A stretch of 64,000 bases of DNA from Laccaria trichodermophora (taxonomy: Eukaryota > Basidiomycota > Agaricomycetes > Agaricales > Hydnangiaceae): the NCBI GenBank assembly GCA_018417955.1, contig JACTVC010000020.1, positions 124,001 to 188,000 of the forward strand, written 5' to 3'. The position numbers and the translations under genes are program-made. The notes beneath the pieces are model-generated. The model did no database searches. It was not told the origin of the DNA and worked only from the letters and a program-made list of their open reading frames with translations. Positions 1 to 11,100 of the stretch are shown one piece after another. Positions within the stretch are counted from its first letter, which is position 1. The number at the start of each line of letters is the position of its first letter.

Positions 1-864
1 CTCTAGAGCTGCAGCCACCTTTTTATGTCTTACAAGAAGAGGAGTTCTCTCAAAGTCAGATTTTGTAGGTTTGCAAGGACCAGTATAAATGAAAGCTAAA
101 ACTTCATCCATTTCCTCTATTGGAGGAGGTAATATATCATAAATCTTAGGTGTAGGATTAGAAAAAGAGATAGCATTGGCTCTCATTTTATGCATTCCTG
201 AGGATACTCTGACTAGGCATCTGTTATGACGAACTCTAGCCACCAAAAGTTGTTCAGCAAATGACAAGTCTAATAATTGAGGTGGAACTTTTCCTATCCA
301 TTTGCCATTTGCTAAGGCTAGCAGTGGCAACTTGCCTTTTGATACAGCTTTATAGCAAGTCTGACATATAGAGTCCAAATCACTGTCCAGAACTGGGCCT
401 TCAATATCAGAGAGGGGATCCTTTGAACTTTGTCTTTCAACTTGGGTAACACCATCTTGAATCAGAATATCCAAGTCCAAGTTCATTTCTGAGAGCTTCT
501 TGAGAGTTGAACTTGGTGTTAACTGCCCACAAACTGCACATCCAGACTCCTCAAATTGATTTGGATCTATATCTTCACAGAAATCTGTAAATATCTGATG
601 CAGTAATTTTTTGGAAGGAGCTGAAGGAGGAAATTCTGGGTTTAAGCTTTTATTTTGATATTTCTTTACTGCTTCCAAGTTTAAAACTTTATATTTTTCT
701 TCATTTTTTTCTTGGTGTTTTTTGACTGCCTCCAAGTGGCTGGCCTTGTATTTCTCTGAGCTTTTTTCTTGGTATTTTTTAACTGCATCCGAGTTGCTGG
801 CCTTATATTTCTCTGGGCTTTTCTCTTGATGTTTTTTGACTGCTTCCAAGTGGCTGGCCTTATA

Positions 865-1438
865 CTGTCATGTGACCATTACTGGGTCACTTTAGCTTAA
901 ATTGCAGATTGCACGCCTCCCTCTCATTGGGAGCACATAAAATTTTGCGAGTGGGTAGGAGGGAACATATACATATTGTATCTGTAAGTTTTATTCTGGA
1001 GGGATGCTTTTGGGTAGTGTTAAAATGCCTTGACCTGTTTGCCCTGAATTGGTCAGCATCCATAAGCCAACCGTAAAATATTCTTAGACACCTCATATTC
1101 TCTTTATCTGATTTAAAATTTTGTGTGTGAGTTACCAATACCTCCACTGTAAACTCTCAAAGATATTTGTGTCAATAGAGGTTAGCACTGTGGAGAGAAA
1201 TGGTCGTCAATTAGATAGACTTGCTTTGATGGGCAAACTTGGCAAAACAACAATATGACCATCTTATCTCCCTTATATCTCAGCTCATGCTCAATGTTCT
1301 ATCCAATAAATCTCCACACACAGCCGCATGTACATTGTCAAACTCTGATCAAAATTTCAAATGCATAGCATGGATCGTTGTGGTGCTATAGCTTGTTGAC
1401 CCATTAGTGCTGATGACCTGTTAGGGGTCACATGACAG
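865..1438. mobile_element. 574-bp non-autonomous TIR element with TA target duplication
   Basis: The ends are a perfect 13-bp inverted repeat, CTGTCATGTGACC at 865-877 and its complement at 1426-1438. It is flanked by TA on both sides (863-864 and 1439-1440). Removing the element plus one TA restores the neighbouring coding repeat exactly: the junction becomes ggccttaTAtttctctggg, which also occurs uninterrupted near 801-820. No transposase is encoded; the only ORF (887-1147, minus) matches nothing I know. TA duplication suggests mobilisation by a Tc1/mariner-like enzyme, which is inference. Confidence 0.85.
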
Positions 1439-2529
1439 TATTTCTCTGGGCTTTTCTCTTGGTGTTTTTTAACTGCCTCCAAGTGGCTGGCCTTATATTT
1501 CTCTGGACTTTTTTCTTGGTATTTTTTTGACTTATTTAAATTAATAGCTTTCTTTTTTTCTGTCTTGTCTTTCTCATCTATAAATTCAAATATTTCTACA
1601 TATTCTTTACATGATTTACACTTGTGACTTTCAATAATGCTCTGAATTTCTAAGCTTTTTGACTTGGAATGAAGTTTGATGTTATGGCATTGAGCAATAA
1701 ATTTTAAGTTAGGAATGCTCAAGTGGGAAATGAGCTCTGTAAGGGGCATCTTACAAAGTAAAGTTGGATTTTTGATACTCTTCAATGTATGGACTTCAGA
1801 TTCAGGTACATAGTCTGAATATTTATACATCCCTCCTGGATTCACCTCATTTATAGCAAATGAAGAAAGCTTCTCAGCTGAGAATATACCTGCAGGGCCA
1901 CCCCCCAGTATTTCATTTTTAGTTACCAAGTCATTATGTGGATTGAAACTTTGTGTTGGTTTAAACCCTGGAAGCTCCAGCTCCAAAAAGAATACTACAG
2001 ATAAAGCAAGTATCATGATACACAAATTTTTTGTGATTTTTATTGAGAACTTGAAATACTGCAAAGCTGAGACATGGTGGAATATTATCAAATACACAAT
2101 GTAATTTGCAAAGTTTAAAATAGTAGAGCATCCACCAATTCTTTTCATAAGAGTAGCAAAGTCATGAGATCTCAATATATTTCTTTTCAATTTCAAATCA
2201 AGTTCCTGGCATTTTACTGCAACCAGATCTCTTTGAGAAATGATGGTAAATAATCTGAGAAGAGTCAAAAAAGCTCTAACATATAATTCCAAGAGTGGAG
2301 AAGATCTTAGATGCAACCACAACTTATGAAGTTTTAAATCTAAATATTCAGAAAATGTGTAGTCACTTTTACATAGCTCAGGGCTAAGTTCCACACAAGT
2401 AGAAAAGCCATCATTTTTCAAAATCAAAGTTTCTGACCATGAGCTTTGTGCATTCCAGTGTAAGGGTGATACTCCTGATGTATGCCTATATATATCATCA
2501 TATCTCATATTTGGGTAAGCTATGTCTGT

Positions 2530-2770
2530 TCCCTCAACCATAAATGGAAGAGCATATTTATTGTGCCTTTTTCTCTCAACCATAAATGGAAGAGCATATT
2601 TATTGTGCCTCTCAACCATGAATGGAAGAGTATTGAATGCCAAAAGGCCATGCCTCTCAACCATAAATGGAAGAGTATAGAGTGCCAAAAGGCCTTGCCT
2701 CTCAACCACAAATGGATGAGTATATAATTTATGTATTTTTCTCTCAACCATGTTGAATGGAAGAGGCTCA
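2530..2770 (-). repeat. Tandem repeat coding PFMVER-type heptads
   Basis: About seven imperfect copies of a 27-45 bp unit with core ctctcaaccataaatggaag, in frame on the minus strand as LPFMVER, interspersed with HNKYA or HGLLAFNT spacers. The repeat sits inside the Helitron frame and also keeps a plus-strand frame open (2482-2727), which is a shadow. Confidence 0.7.
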
Positions 2771-2940
2771 ACCAAATGGTTGGCTGCCAAAGGGCTCAGA
2801 TTGAGATCAATCACTATAGAGGGTGCCCAAGGGCTAGGGTTGTAATCAACCTCACTGGAATCAAGGTAGTTGCCAAAACTTCCTTGATCCCAGTGTAAAA
2901 GATCTAAAAGATTGCTCAGTCCTGAGTTGCATCTGATCAA

Positions 2941-3470
2941 GCTAAGGTCTTACCATAGTTTAAGGAAGAGGTGGCATAGAAATCCATAGAATTTAACTGG
3001 CAGAAAGCCAATGATGTGTTTTCTGGGTTAAATATATTAAATTTGAGAATATGCACTAAAAAGGGCAAGTCACATACCTTCTGGGCTCAGAATAGCCAGA
3101 GAACAGGGAGTTTGTTGATCTAGAATATAGAAAGATTAGCAGAGTACCTACAGAAATATAGAAATAGGCTTACATGGCCAAAAATGACCAAGTTCAGAGC
3201 TAACACCAGTATTTCCAGATCTGAGCATGTTCCAGGTGTTGGAAGAGAACACAGAGGGCATAGAAGTGTAGCAGAGAAGGCCTAGAAGCCATAGCAAAAA
3301 GAATTGCAGCAGTAGCATGAGTGGTTGAGTCAGAATGGAGAGAACAAGGTGCCAGCAAAGCAAGATGATGGTGGTTCAAGTTGAAAAGGGAAAGTTTACT
3401 ATTGTTTACCAGAAGCTTTGAGGTACCCAGGAAGTTTAGGGCATGTCCACATTCCTTATTTGGGAACTTT
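2941..3470. other. AT-rich interval, no convincing gene
   Basis: Two overlapping minus-strand ORFs of 71 and 94 codons (3148-3484) are in different frames and show no recognisable family. I see no clear promoter, terminator or repeat here. Confidence 0.5.
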
Positions 3471-4870
3471 TTCCCACAGTACATGAATTATATCCCCTTG
3501 TCATACATTTCTAAATGTACTGAAATCATATGACCAGGATGATTTCTTATTGAGAAAAATATATATAAAATGAATAAATAGGTGTCTTTGCATATATCTC
3601 AGGAAGGAAAATAGCTAGTCACATTTTGTGACCACATAGAGAAATATAACAGCATGCTCTATAAAACTGTCACCAATTTCCTTTTTGGGTCAATTTTCCC
3701 ACAGTACCAGAAACACAGCCTCTCACTTAGCTTTATTATCAATAATTGTAGCCCCTTTGCTTAGCTTTACAAATATATGGAAATAATGTCATTCCTTATT
3801 GAGAAAAACACAAAATACTGAAAAAATTGGACACTTTTTGAAAATAGTTATGTATTTTGACCAATATCTGCATAAGAAAGAAGGCTAGTCAGATGATATA
3901 ATCACACTTCTGATATTTAATGTTGCTATACTATTGGAGAGGCTGTATTCAGGGTCCAGGATACACTTCCAAATATGGGAATCTGCCCAAATATAGCTAA
4001 ATTATTGTCTACAAGTTTCTTCACTTTTTCCTCATTTTCCAGCTTTTTTCTCTGAGTTGTTTTATTTTTTCTGTCTATATTTACATATAGACCCTGAACA
4101 CAGCCCCTTCAACATCATGACAACAACAAATATCATTCCTGTTTTTTTTCCCTTTTTTGGCATATTTTGTAATCATGTTGTACAATCTATCTGGCTTTGT
4201 TCTATTTTTAGAGATGGACCCTGAACCCTGAACACAGCCCATTCATGATCATGGCAATGGTGAATACCATGCTTATTTTTCACTTATTTTGCACTGCTTC
4301 TTAACCTATCTGTTTCCATTTTTCAGACAGCTTTCTATATTTGGATATGGACCCTAAACCCTGAACACAGCCTCTCCAACTTACGAAGCAATATTCTGAT
4401 TTTCTACACATTTTTGGCCAATTTATTTGCCATTTTTCCTGATTTTATGACTGCTTCTCTCCTTAAGAGAAAAGGTTCCTGCAGTGATGAAAGGTAAATC
4501 AATGAATGAATGAAAAATTTGCCTAAGTCCTCAGTTGATAAAGAATGAGTCTTACTCGTAAACTTGTAAGGACTCATAATTTTCCCACAATATGATATTT
4601 GTTGCCCTTTCATTTAGCTTTCTAAATGTGTTGGAATCATGTTATTTGGTTTTGTTTTCATGGAGAAAAATGCAAAAAACAAAAAAAAACACAACACTTT
4701 TGGAATGCCTTTACCTCATATCTCCACAACAGGAGCACTTCAGAACATAATTCAACCAGATTCGGGAAGCTACAGTGCAGGGGTACAACTTTCATTTTTT
4801 GACTATTTTTGGTAATTGGTCATGTGACCACCCTCCCAACAACCCTTGTGATACATATCATCATTATTAT
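3470..4870. repeat. Diverged repeat block related, mostly in inverse orientation, to 9452-10593
   Basis: The segment ending at about 4577 is an imperfect inverted copy of the left end of the 9452-10593 element. Shared tracts include the terminal aaggactcata, the cctaagtcctcagttgataaagaatgag stretch near 4525-4550, and tttgggtc/gacccaaa blocks near 3680 and 10230. Within it a sub-repeat with the core ctgaacacagcc recurs near 4092, 4217 and 4361, and in the opposite orientation near 3942. A second terminal repeat for this copy was not found, so it may be truncated or rearranged. Confidence 0.6.
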
Positions 4871-4879
4871 ATAGTTTTC

Positions 4880-5640
4880 GGTAATGAAAGTGCCAAAGGG
4901 CCTAATGAAATATCCTAATGAAAAATCTAAGAAATAGTAATGAAAGTGCCAGGGAGCCTAATGAGAAGTAATGAAATTGTCAAGGTGCTCAATGAAATAT
5001 CCTAATGAGAAATATAAAAAATTGTAATGAAAATGTCAAGGAGCATAATGAAATATCCTAATGAAATTTCAATGAAATGGTAATCTCAGGGGTCAAACTG
5101 CACAATGAAATATCCTAATGAAAATTCTAAGAAATGGTAATGAAAAATCACAGGAGCCTAATGAAATATCCTAATGAGAATTCTAAGAAATGGTAATGAA
5201 AAAGCGCAGGAGCCTAATAAAATATTCTAATGAAAATTCTAAGAAATGGTAATGAAAAAGCAAAGGAGCCTAATGAAATATCCTAATGAAAATTCTATGA
5301 AATATTAATGAAAAAGCGCAGGAACCTAATGAAATACCCTAATGAAAATTCTAAGAAATGGTAATGAAAAAGCAAAGGAGCCTAATCAAATATCCTAATG
5401 AAAATTCTAAGAAATGGTAATGAAAAAGCACAGGAGCCTAATCAAATATCCCAATGAAAATTCTAAGAAATGGTAATGAAAGCACCAAGGAGCCTAATGA
5501 AATATCCCAATGAAAATTCTATGAAATGGTAATGAAAAAGCGAAGGAGCCTAATGAAATATCCTAATGAAAAGTCTCAGAAATGATAATGAAAGGGCCAA
5601 AGAGCCTAATGAAATATCCCCATTATATCTCATTATCCTT
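4880..5640. repeat. 56-bp minisatellite, about 13 copies
   Basis: The unit is built from the motif taatgaaa repeated three times: taatgaaatatcc, taatgaaaattctaagaaatgg, then taatgaaaaagcacaggagcc. The period was measured as 56 bp (for example 5159 to 5215). Outer copies at both ends are more diverged than central ones. There is no coding potential. It lies immediately left of the GC-richer ORF at 5775. Confidence 0.9.
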
Positions 5641-5774
5641 GCCTATAACTTATGAAAGATTCCAGTGATAAATTGAATGAGATAGATGGGCAATCCTAAT
5701 GAGATGCCTTTCATAAAACCTGTGGCATTATACACAATGGCTCTTGGACAGTTGTCATAGATTAATCATAAATA

Positions 5775-7709
5775 GTGGTAGCCGCTAGTGTGGACCCTAG
5801 GACCGATGATATAGGAACAGTAGCCCCTGTTCCCAAGCCAGAAGAACTTCCCTTAATTCGAGACCCCCCTCATTACGCCCCAGACGACAATAGCAAAGAT
5901 GACAATGACTACTACTATCCCAGCTTCAACTTCGGTGTCCAGTCTTCAAAAGACATTAGTACTGTGAATAATGAGACTCCTGAGAGCGCAATAACCTTGC
6001 CTGCAGCTCCAGTTGCGGAACCTAGTAACGCAGCCATTGGCACAACAACTGGTTCCACAAGTGTTGGGATAGATGCAAGTCTCCCCCTGGCTCTGCCCCC
6101 TACAGAGCTTTTGGGATCAAAACGGTCAGATGAGGAAGTCTCATTAGGAGAAGAGGATTCGGCTATGGAAGCTATGGGGCCTCAGATTCAAGTTGATAAC
6201 CTGATTGAAGATGTCATAATGGAAGAGAGATCTGCCGTTGTTGCGGACCCATTGGAATTCACGACTTCTTGCCTTATGATTTATGGAATACCCTTGTCCA
6301 AGAGTTTTGAATCTGTACAGACTATAATCTCTGGTCTGGCTGCACAACTTCAGCTATCTGTGCGCCATATTTTCAGGACAAGCATTGGACGAAACCAAAG
6401 TTTCTGGCTAGAGGCGGAATTGGTTGATCAAGCACGACAACTTCGCAACTTCATGCACCATCACCACGAGAATGGATTGGAATTGCTAGTTTCATTCACT
6501 AACTACGAAGACTACGTGGGTGCTCTAGCTCTCGCGACACATTCATGGCCAACCCCCTTGAGTCCTGTTTCGAGTCAAGGCCCAACCTCAATCGTCAATC
6601 AGTCCCCCGTAGCTAGTTCTTACGCCACAAGCAGTCAACCACGCTGTCGTTCTCGCAATTGACGAACTTCTCGTTCTTCAGAGCGTGTTTGCTGTGAGAA
6701 ACGTCCACCTTCATGGTCCTGTTATCGTTCCCCAGCCCGTACGGCAAACTTCCGTCAGCGATACCAATGCTCACCATCCCCATACTACAGACAGTGGTCT
6801 CCTCGTAGGCGTTCAGTTTCACCTCCAAGACGCTGTCGTCGAATGTCCCGTTCTCCCTCTCCTTTCTACAACCATGCATTGGAAACGGATCGTGGCATTA
6901 AGTCCCCTCCACAGAACAGGAACATGGATCAAGGCTTCCCTGTCCCAGCAGTCTCCAGCGCTCCAGTGGCCTTGAACTTACCATATGGCGCTCCGCTGCC
7001 TTTCGGCACGAACATTGCCTTTATGTGGTCCCCTTCTGGGAATACATTGAGTCCTGTGTTACTACAAGGTAACGGTACTGTTCTGCCCTATCCTATGCCC
7101 CCGCCTGGACCTACTCCAAGCGCCCTTCTACCCTGGCCCATAGCCGCTGCCCTGCCTGCGTCGACCCCAGTGCCTACTCCATCCATTTCCAAGTCAACTG
7201 TGTCCGTCTCCACCACAGGGACCTCACCCCCCTCGCTTGAATCACAACCAGCCCTCATGTCTTGGTTATCCGACCATCTTGCTGCTAGAATGCGTGAACC
7301 AGTTCAGTCTGTTCCCCTGTCATCCCGCCTTTCAAATCCTCGTGACCTTTCTTCTCAGTTATCAGACGCTCCTGGGGCTTCACTGGTCGAGCGGCTGAAT
7401 ACAGCTGAGTCTATGGACATGGATACCCCTCCAACATTGATTCCTATGACAGTCAACGACCCACATCTAGCAGCTGTCAGTGAAGTGATGGTGACTGCAG
7501 GACCTCTGGTGTTAGACCCAGTACAGTACGACAATCTGTGGAGGCCTGGTGACCCTGACAATGAGGATGAGGAGGACAATGAACCTACAGAGGAAACGAC
7601 ATGGAAGAAGACCAAACGAGGGAGGCGGTCAGGACAAAGAATTCAGAACATATGGCGGAGGGATGAGGAGAGGGAGGAATGCCGGCGACGCAAGCAACGA
7701 CGGTTCTGA
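5775..7709 (+). pseudogene. 5'-truncated RRM-like / RS- and Pro-rich protein with one nonsense codon
   Basis: One frame stays open for about 645 codons apart from a single TGA at 6660-6662. The frame enters without an ATG (first codon GTG after an upstream stop), so the 5' end is missing. Residues around 165-255 (SCLMIYGIPLS through LELLVSFTNYEDYVGALA) resemble an RRM-like fold. Next comes an Arg/Ser-rich block (SPRRRSVSPPRRCRRMSRSP), a long Pro/Ser-rich linker, and a basic tail. The nonsense codon sits in the RS block (RSRN*RTSRSS), where a CGA arginine changed by one C-to-T transition would explain it. GC content is clearly above the surrounding repeats. It resembles the ORF1/gag-like proteins of fungal LINEs, but no reverse transcriptase is present, so that assignment is inference. 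Confidence 0.5.
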
Positions 7710-7791
7710 ACTCATCTGCAGAGATTTCGACGATGCTCCACTCTCATGGGGGGGCTTTGTAACGACGTATGGTTACCCTATTCTTGCATGA

Positions 7792-8130
7792 TACCTGAAG
7801 CATCATATTTACTTTTGTTTGTTTCACATTATATAATGTCATGTACTTGTTGTAGTACCTTACCTTATACCATGACATCTATATTCTATGTGGATTGGGT
7901 CACAGCTATGATTTACGGCTAGGCAGCCTTACGCCTCCCCTCTGGGATACAAGAGCCTGGCGTCGGGTAACAACACTCCCGATCTGGGATTACGGGACAA
8001 CATAGGCACTCATCCATCACACGGAACGACGCCACCGACTCTAATTTCCAACATGCTCTCTAACTCCGCAACCTGCTCCAAACGCTCGCGGACTTCTCCA
8101 GAAGTCCAGAACTACCCTACAGTTTCACAC
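7792..8130. other. Non-coding interval between RS-rich ORF and KDZ relic
   Basis: Possible 3' tail of the preceding element. It contains a GC-richer stretch around 7920-8130 with cctcccctctgggatac and cgatctgggattacggg. No ORF of note. It ends abruptly at the point (about 8130) where the KDZ-associated coding similarity stops. Confidence 0.4.
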
Positions 8131-11100
8131 AAATCCTCCAAGCCAAGAATTTAATTGTTCACATGCCTATAATTGAGTCAGTCAAACCAAATCAAACTTA
8201 ATAGAAATGCATAATATACCTGTGTATTAAATACCCATTGAAGATATGGTCTTCCATTTTTATCATGAGCAACTTTAACCAGATTTGGAGCAGAACCATT
8301 TAATGGGCCAGGATTACACCATTTGCAGCACAAGTAATCCAATGTATGATGATTGATATAATGATAAGAGTCAACAATAAAACGTGTAGTTTTCTTCCAT
8401 CTATCCCAGCTTCCATTTGCAATGGCTGTTCTAAGTACTCAACAAGCTTTATCAATGCAAATGTAGTGTGGTTGAGATTCCTCAGTAGGATATATCTTCT
8501 CTAACCAATTAAGGATGTTGGTTGGAGACTCAGATCTGTCAAATTTAACCCATGCAATTACAACACCACATGGTGCTGTAATTGTTTCAACACAATAGAA
8601 TCTGGCTGCTCCAAAATAATTGTGTTGTGGAATTGTAACATCCTCATCATCATCATGGGGCTGAACAGTTCTGCAGAGACCAGGTTCCTAAGCATTTCTC
8701 TCATCTGGTCTTTGTAACATCCTTTTTACTCCAAGCAAGCTTGAACAACTGTGGTCAAGTTTGTATTTCTTCCATTCTGTTTGGTGAGAGTGGCATGCCA
8801 GCGTATTCTCAACTCTATCTTGAGGACAGTCACAGATACAGCATTTATTCCCATATTGTCTTTCATGTTCTTCACAAAATGCCCCTCCTCTTGTATTTTG
8901 TAAGTCTTTAATGCATCCTTCTGCTGCACAGTGCTTTAAAAAAGTTAGCATCCAGTTTCTAGAAGGCCAATTAAGTTTAATTACCTGAGGGCCCATAACA
9001 ACACCATCCATTACAATTATTGAACAATCAGCATCATCATCACTGACATCCATAGCATTGGGATCAGCATGATTAAGAATGTTTGCTCTTGATTGGGCTG
9101 TTTGTCTCTCTCTTGTAGTCTCTTGTGCAGATAAATTTGCATATTCTCCTGTTAAAACAGGTACAGTAGAATTTTCATCTGCTCCTATCACTGCTGCAGG
9201 GTCTTCATTGGCCATAAAATCTGCAATGGCTTTATATGGTTGACAGCACTTAGAACATGAATGTTCTTTTCCTGGCTCTATTATCCCTCCATTTCCTAAT
9301 TTCTTAAATGCCTGCTCAGTAACTTCTTCAATGTTCAAGTTTTCAGGCAACTCCAAATTACAGTTATTCACACTTGCAATTGTTCTAATTGATTCCTGAA
9401 CAAATGCCTGCCAAACATGACACCGAGTCACTTTGACTTTGGAGTCAGTTATGAGTCCTTACGAGTTTACGAGTAAGACTCATTCTTTATCAACTGAGGA
9501 CTTAGGCAAAATTTTCATTCATTCATTCATTGATTCATTGATTCATTTACCTTTCATCACCGCGGGAACCTTTTCCCTTAAAGAGAAAAGCAGCCATAAA
9601 ATCAGTAAAAATGGCAAGAAAAATGGCAAAAAATATGTAAAAAATCAGAATATTGCTTAGTAAGTTGGGGAGGCTGTGTTCAGGCTTCAGGGTCAATATC
9701 TAAATATAGAAACCAGCTAAAAGTTGCCAGAAAATCACAAAAAAACACTCAAAAATTAAGAGGGATCTTCTCTGTTGCCATAGTGTTGGAGGGGCTGTGT
9801 TCAGGGTTCAGGGTTCATATCTAAATATAGAACAAAATAAGAAAAATGGCTAGCAAATCAGAAAAAAATGAGTAAAAAAATAAAAATGATACTTTTTCTG
9901 TTGCCATGATGTAGAGGGGCTGTGTCCAGTGTCCAGAGTCCATATTTAAATATGGAAAATTAAGATAATCATGTAATAATATCATTATATTATGCAATAT
10001 GACTATATCATCAGACCAGTCTTCTTGCTCTTTGAGATATTGGTTAAAATTGCATGACAATTTCTAAAAAGTGTCCAATTTTTTCAGTATTTTGTATTTT
10101 TCTCAATGAGGAATGGTCTGCATGACATTATTTATACATATTTGTAAAGGTAAGGAAAGGGGGAACAATTTTTGTTAATGGAGCTAAGTGAGAGGCTGTG
10201 TTTCTACTACCGTGGGAATTTTAACCCAAAAAGGAAATTTACCCCAGATATATAGAGCATACTATTATAGGTCACAAAATATAACTAACCATCTTTTTTC
10301 TTGAGATATATGCAAACAGGACTGTGGGAATATTTTACCATAAACAGAAAAATAGTTATAAAATTGGAATAAATTGCTATAAAATCAAAAAAAAAAATGA
10401 AAAATAAGAATAGTACACATCACTGCTAAAATATTGATGGCTAGGCTCAGGGCTCAGGGTCCATTTGCAAATATAGAACAAAACTCAGAAAATCATAAAG
10501 TGATTACATGACATTGCAGCTGATGTGATGTCAGGAGGGTGGTCACATGACCAATTTCCTACAATTAAATTTAGAGTCCACAGGAAGGACTCATACATGC
10601 CATGCACAGCACTGGCCCACACCCACAAGTAACTGAAACACAATCATTCCAATACTGTGTATATGAAGAGGCTGATGCATGGAAATTATACATTCCACTA
10701 AGAACAGAATGTGTAAAATTTCTGTCAACCCAAGTAGACTGTCCTATCTTTAGGAATCATGCAGAGTTCAGATAGCATTTGGTCCAAGAACCATAGTTGT
10801 CTTTGAAGCACTCATGATCTGCATAATAGGTAGCACCACATTGCATACATTTGCCTGTTAGAATAGGAACATCCTCATAAGGAATATTGTCTTTGATTAA
10901 AGTAACCAATGGAATATCTCTTGGTCTGGTTATTTGCAAAAGGGCTCGAGAAGCACACTGTTGATCAACACAAGTAATGCTATCAGGACAAATGGCATAA
11001 ACTGCTTGAATTGCAATATAGGAAACTGGCTGCAATCTCTCTTTGAACTTTCCCTGATGGTCATATGGGGTTAGATTCAATAAATTTGCAAATGCATCAA

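Larger units (their letters stand above)
1..2940 (-). pseudogene. Helitron-type protein, N-terminal part (DUF6570 region), split by an insertion
   Basis: This is the N-terminal half of the large Rep/helicase-like protein of a basidiomycete Helitron; the helicase would lie left of the window. With the inserted 865-1438 element removed, one frame runs from about 2940 to base 1. It reads, in order, a PFMVER repeat block, a SAP-like segment (LTELISHLSIPNLKFIAQCH), Lys/Glu-rich YKASHLEAVKKHQEKSPEK repeats, a CAVCGQLTP cysteine motif, and the conserved block LALANGKWIGKVPP, FAEQLLVARVRHNRC, MHKMRANAISFSNPTPK ending in TPLLVRHKKVAAALE. I recognise this last block as the DUF6570 region that precedes Helitron helicases. 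No ATG opens the frame at 2940; it may start after a 3' splice site. The frame is broken by the insertion, so this copy is probably dead. Confidence 0.75.

Noticed and set aside
2482..2727. Plus-strand ORF of NHKWKSI repeats
   Set aside because: Antisense shadow of the PFMVER tandem repeat in the Helitron frame.
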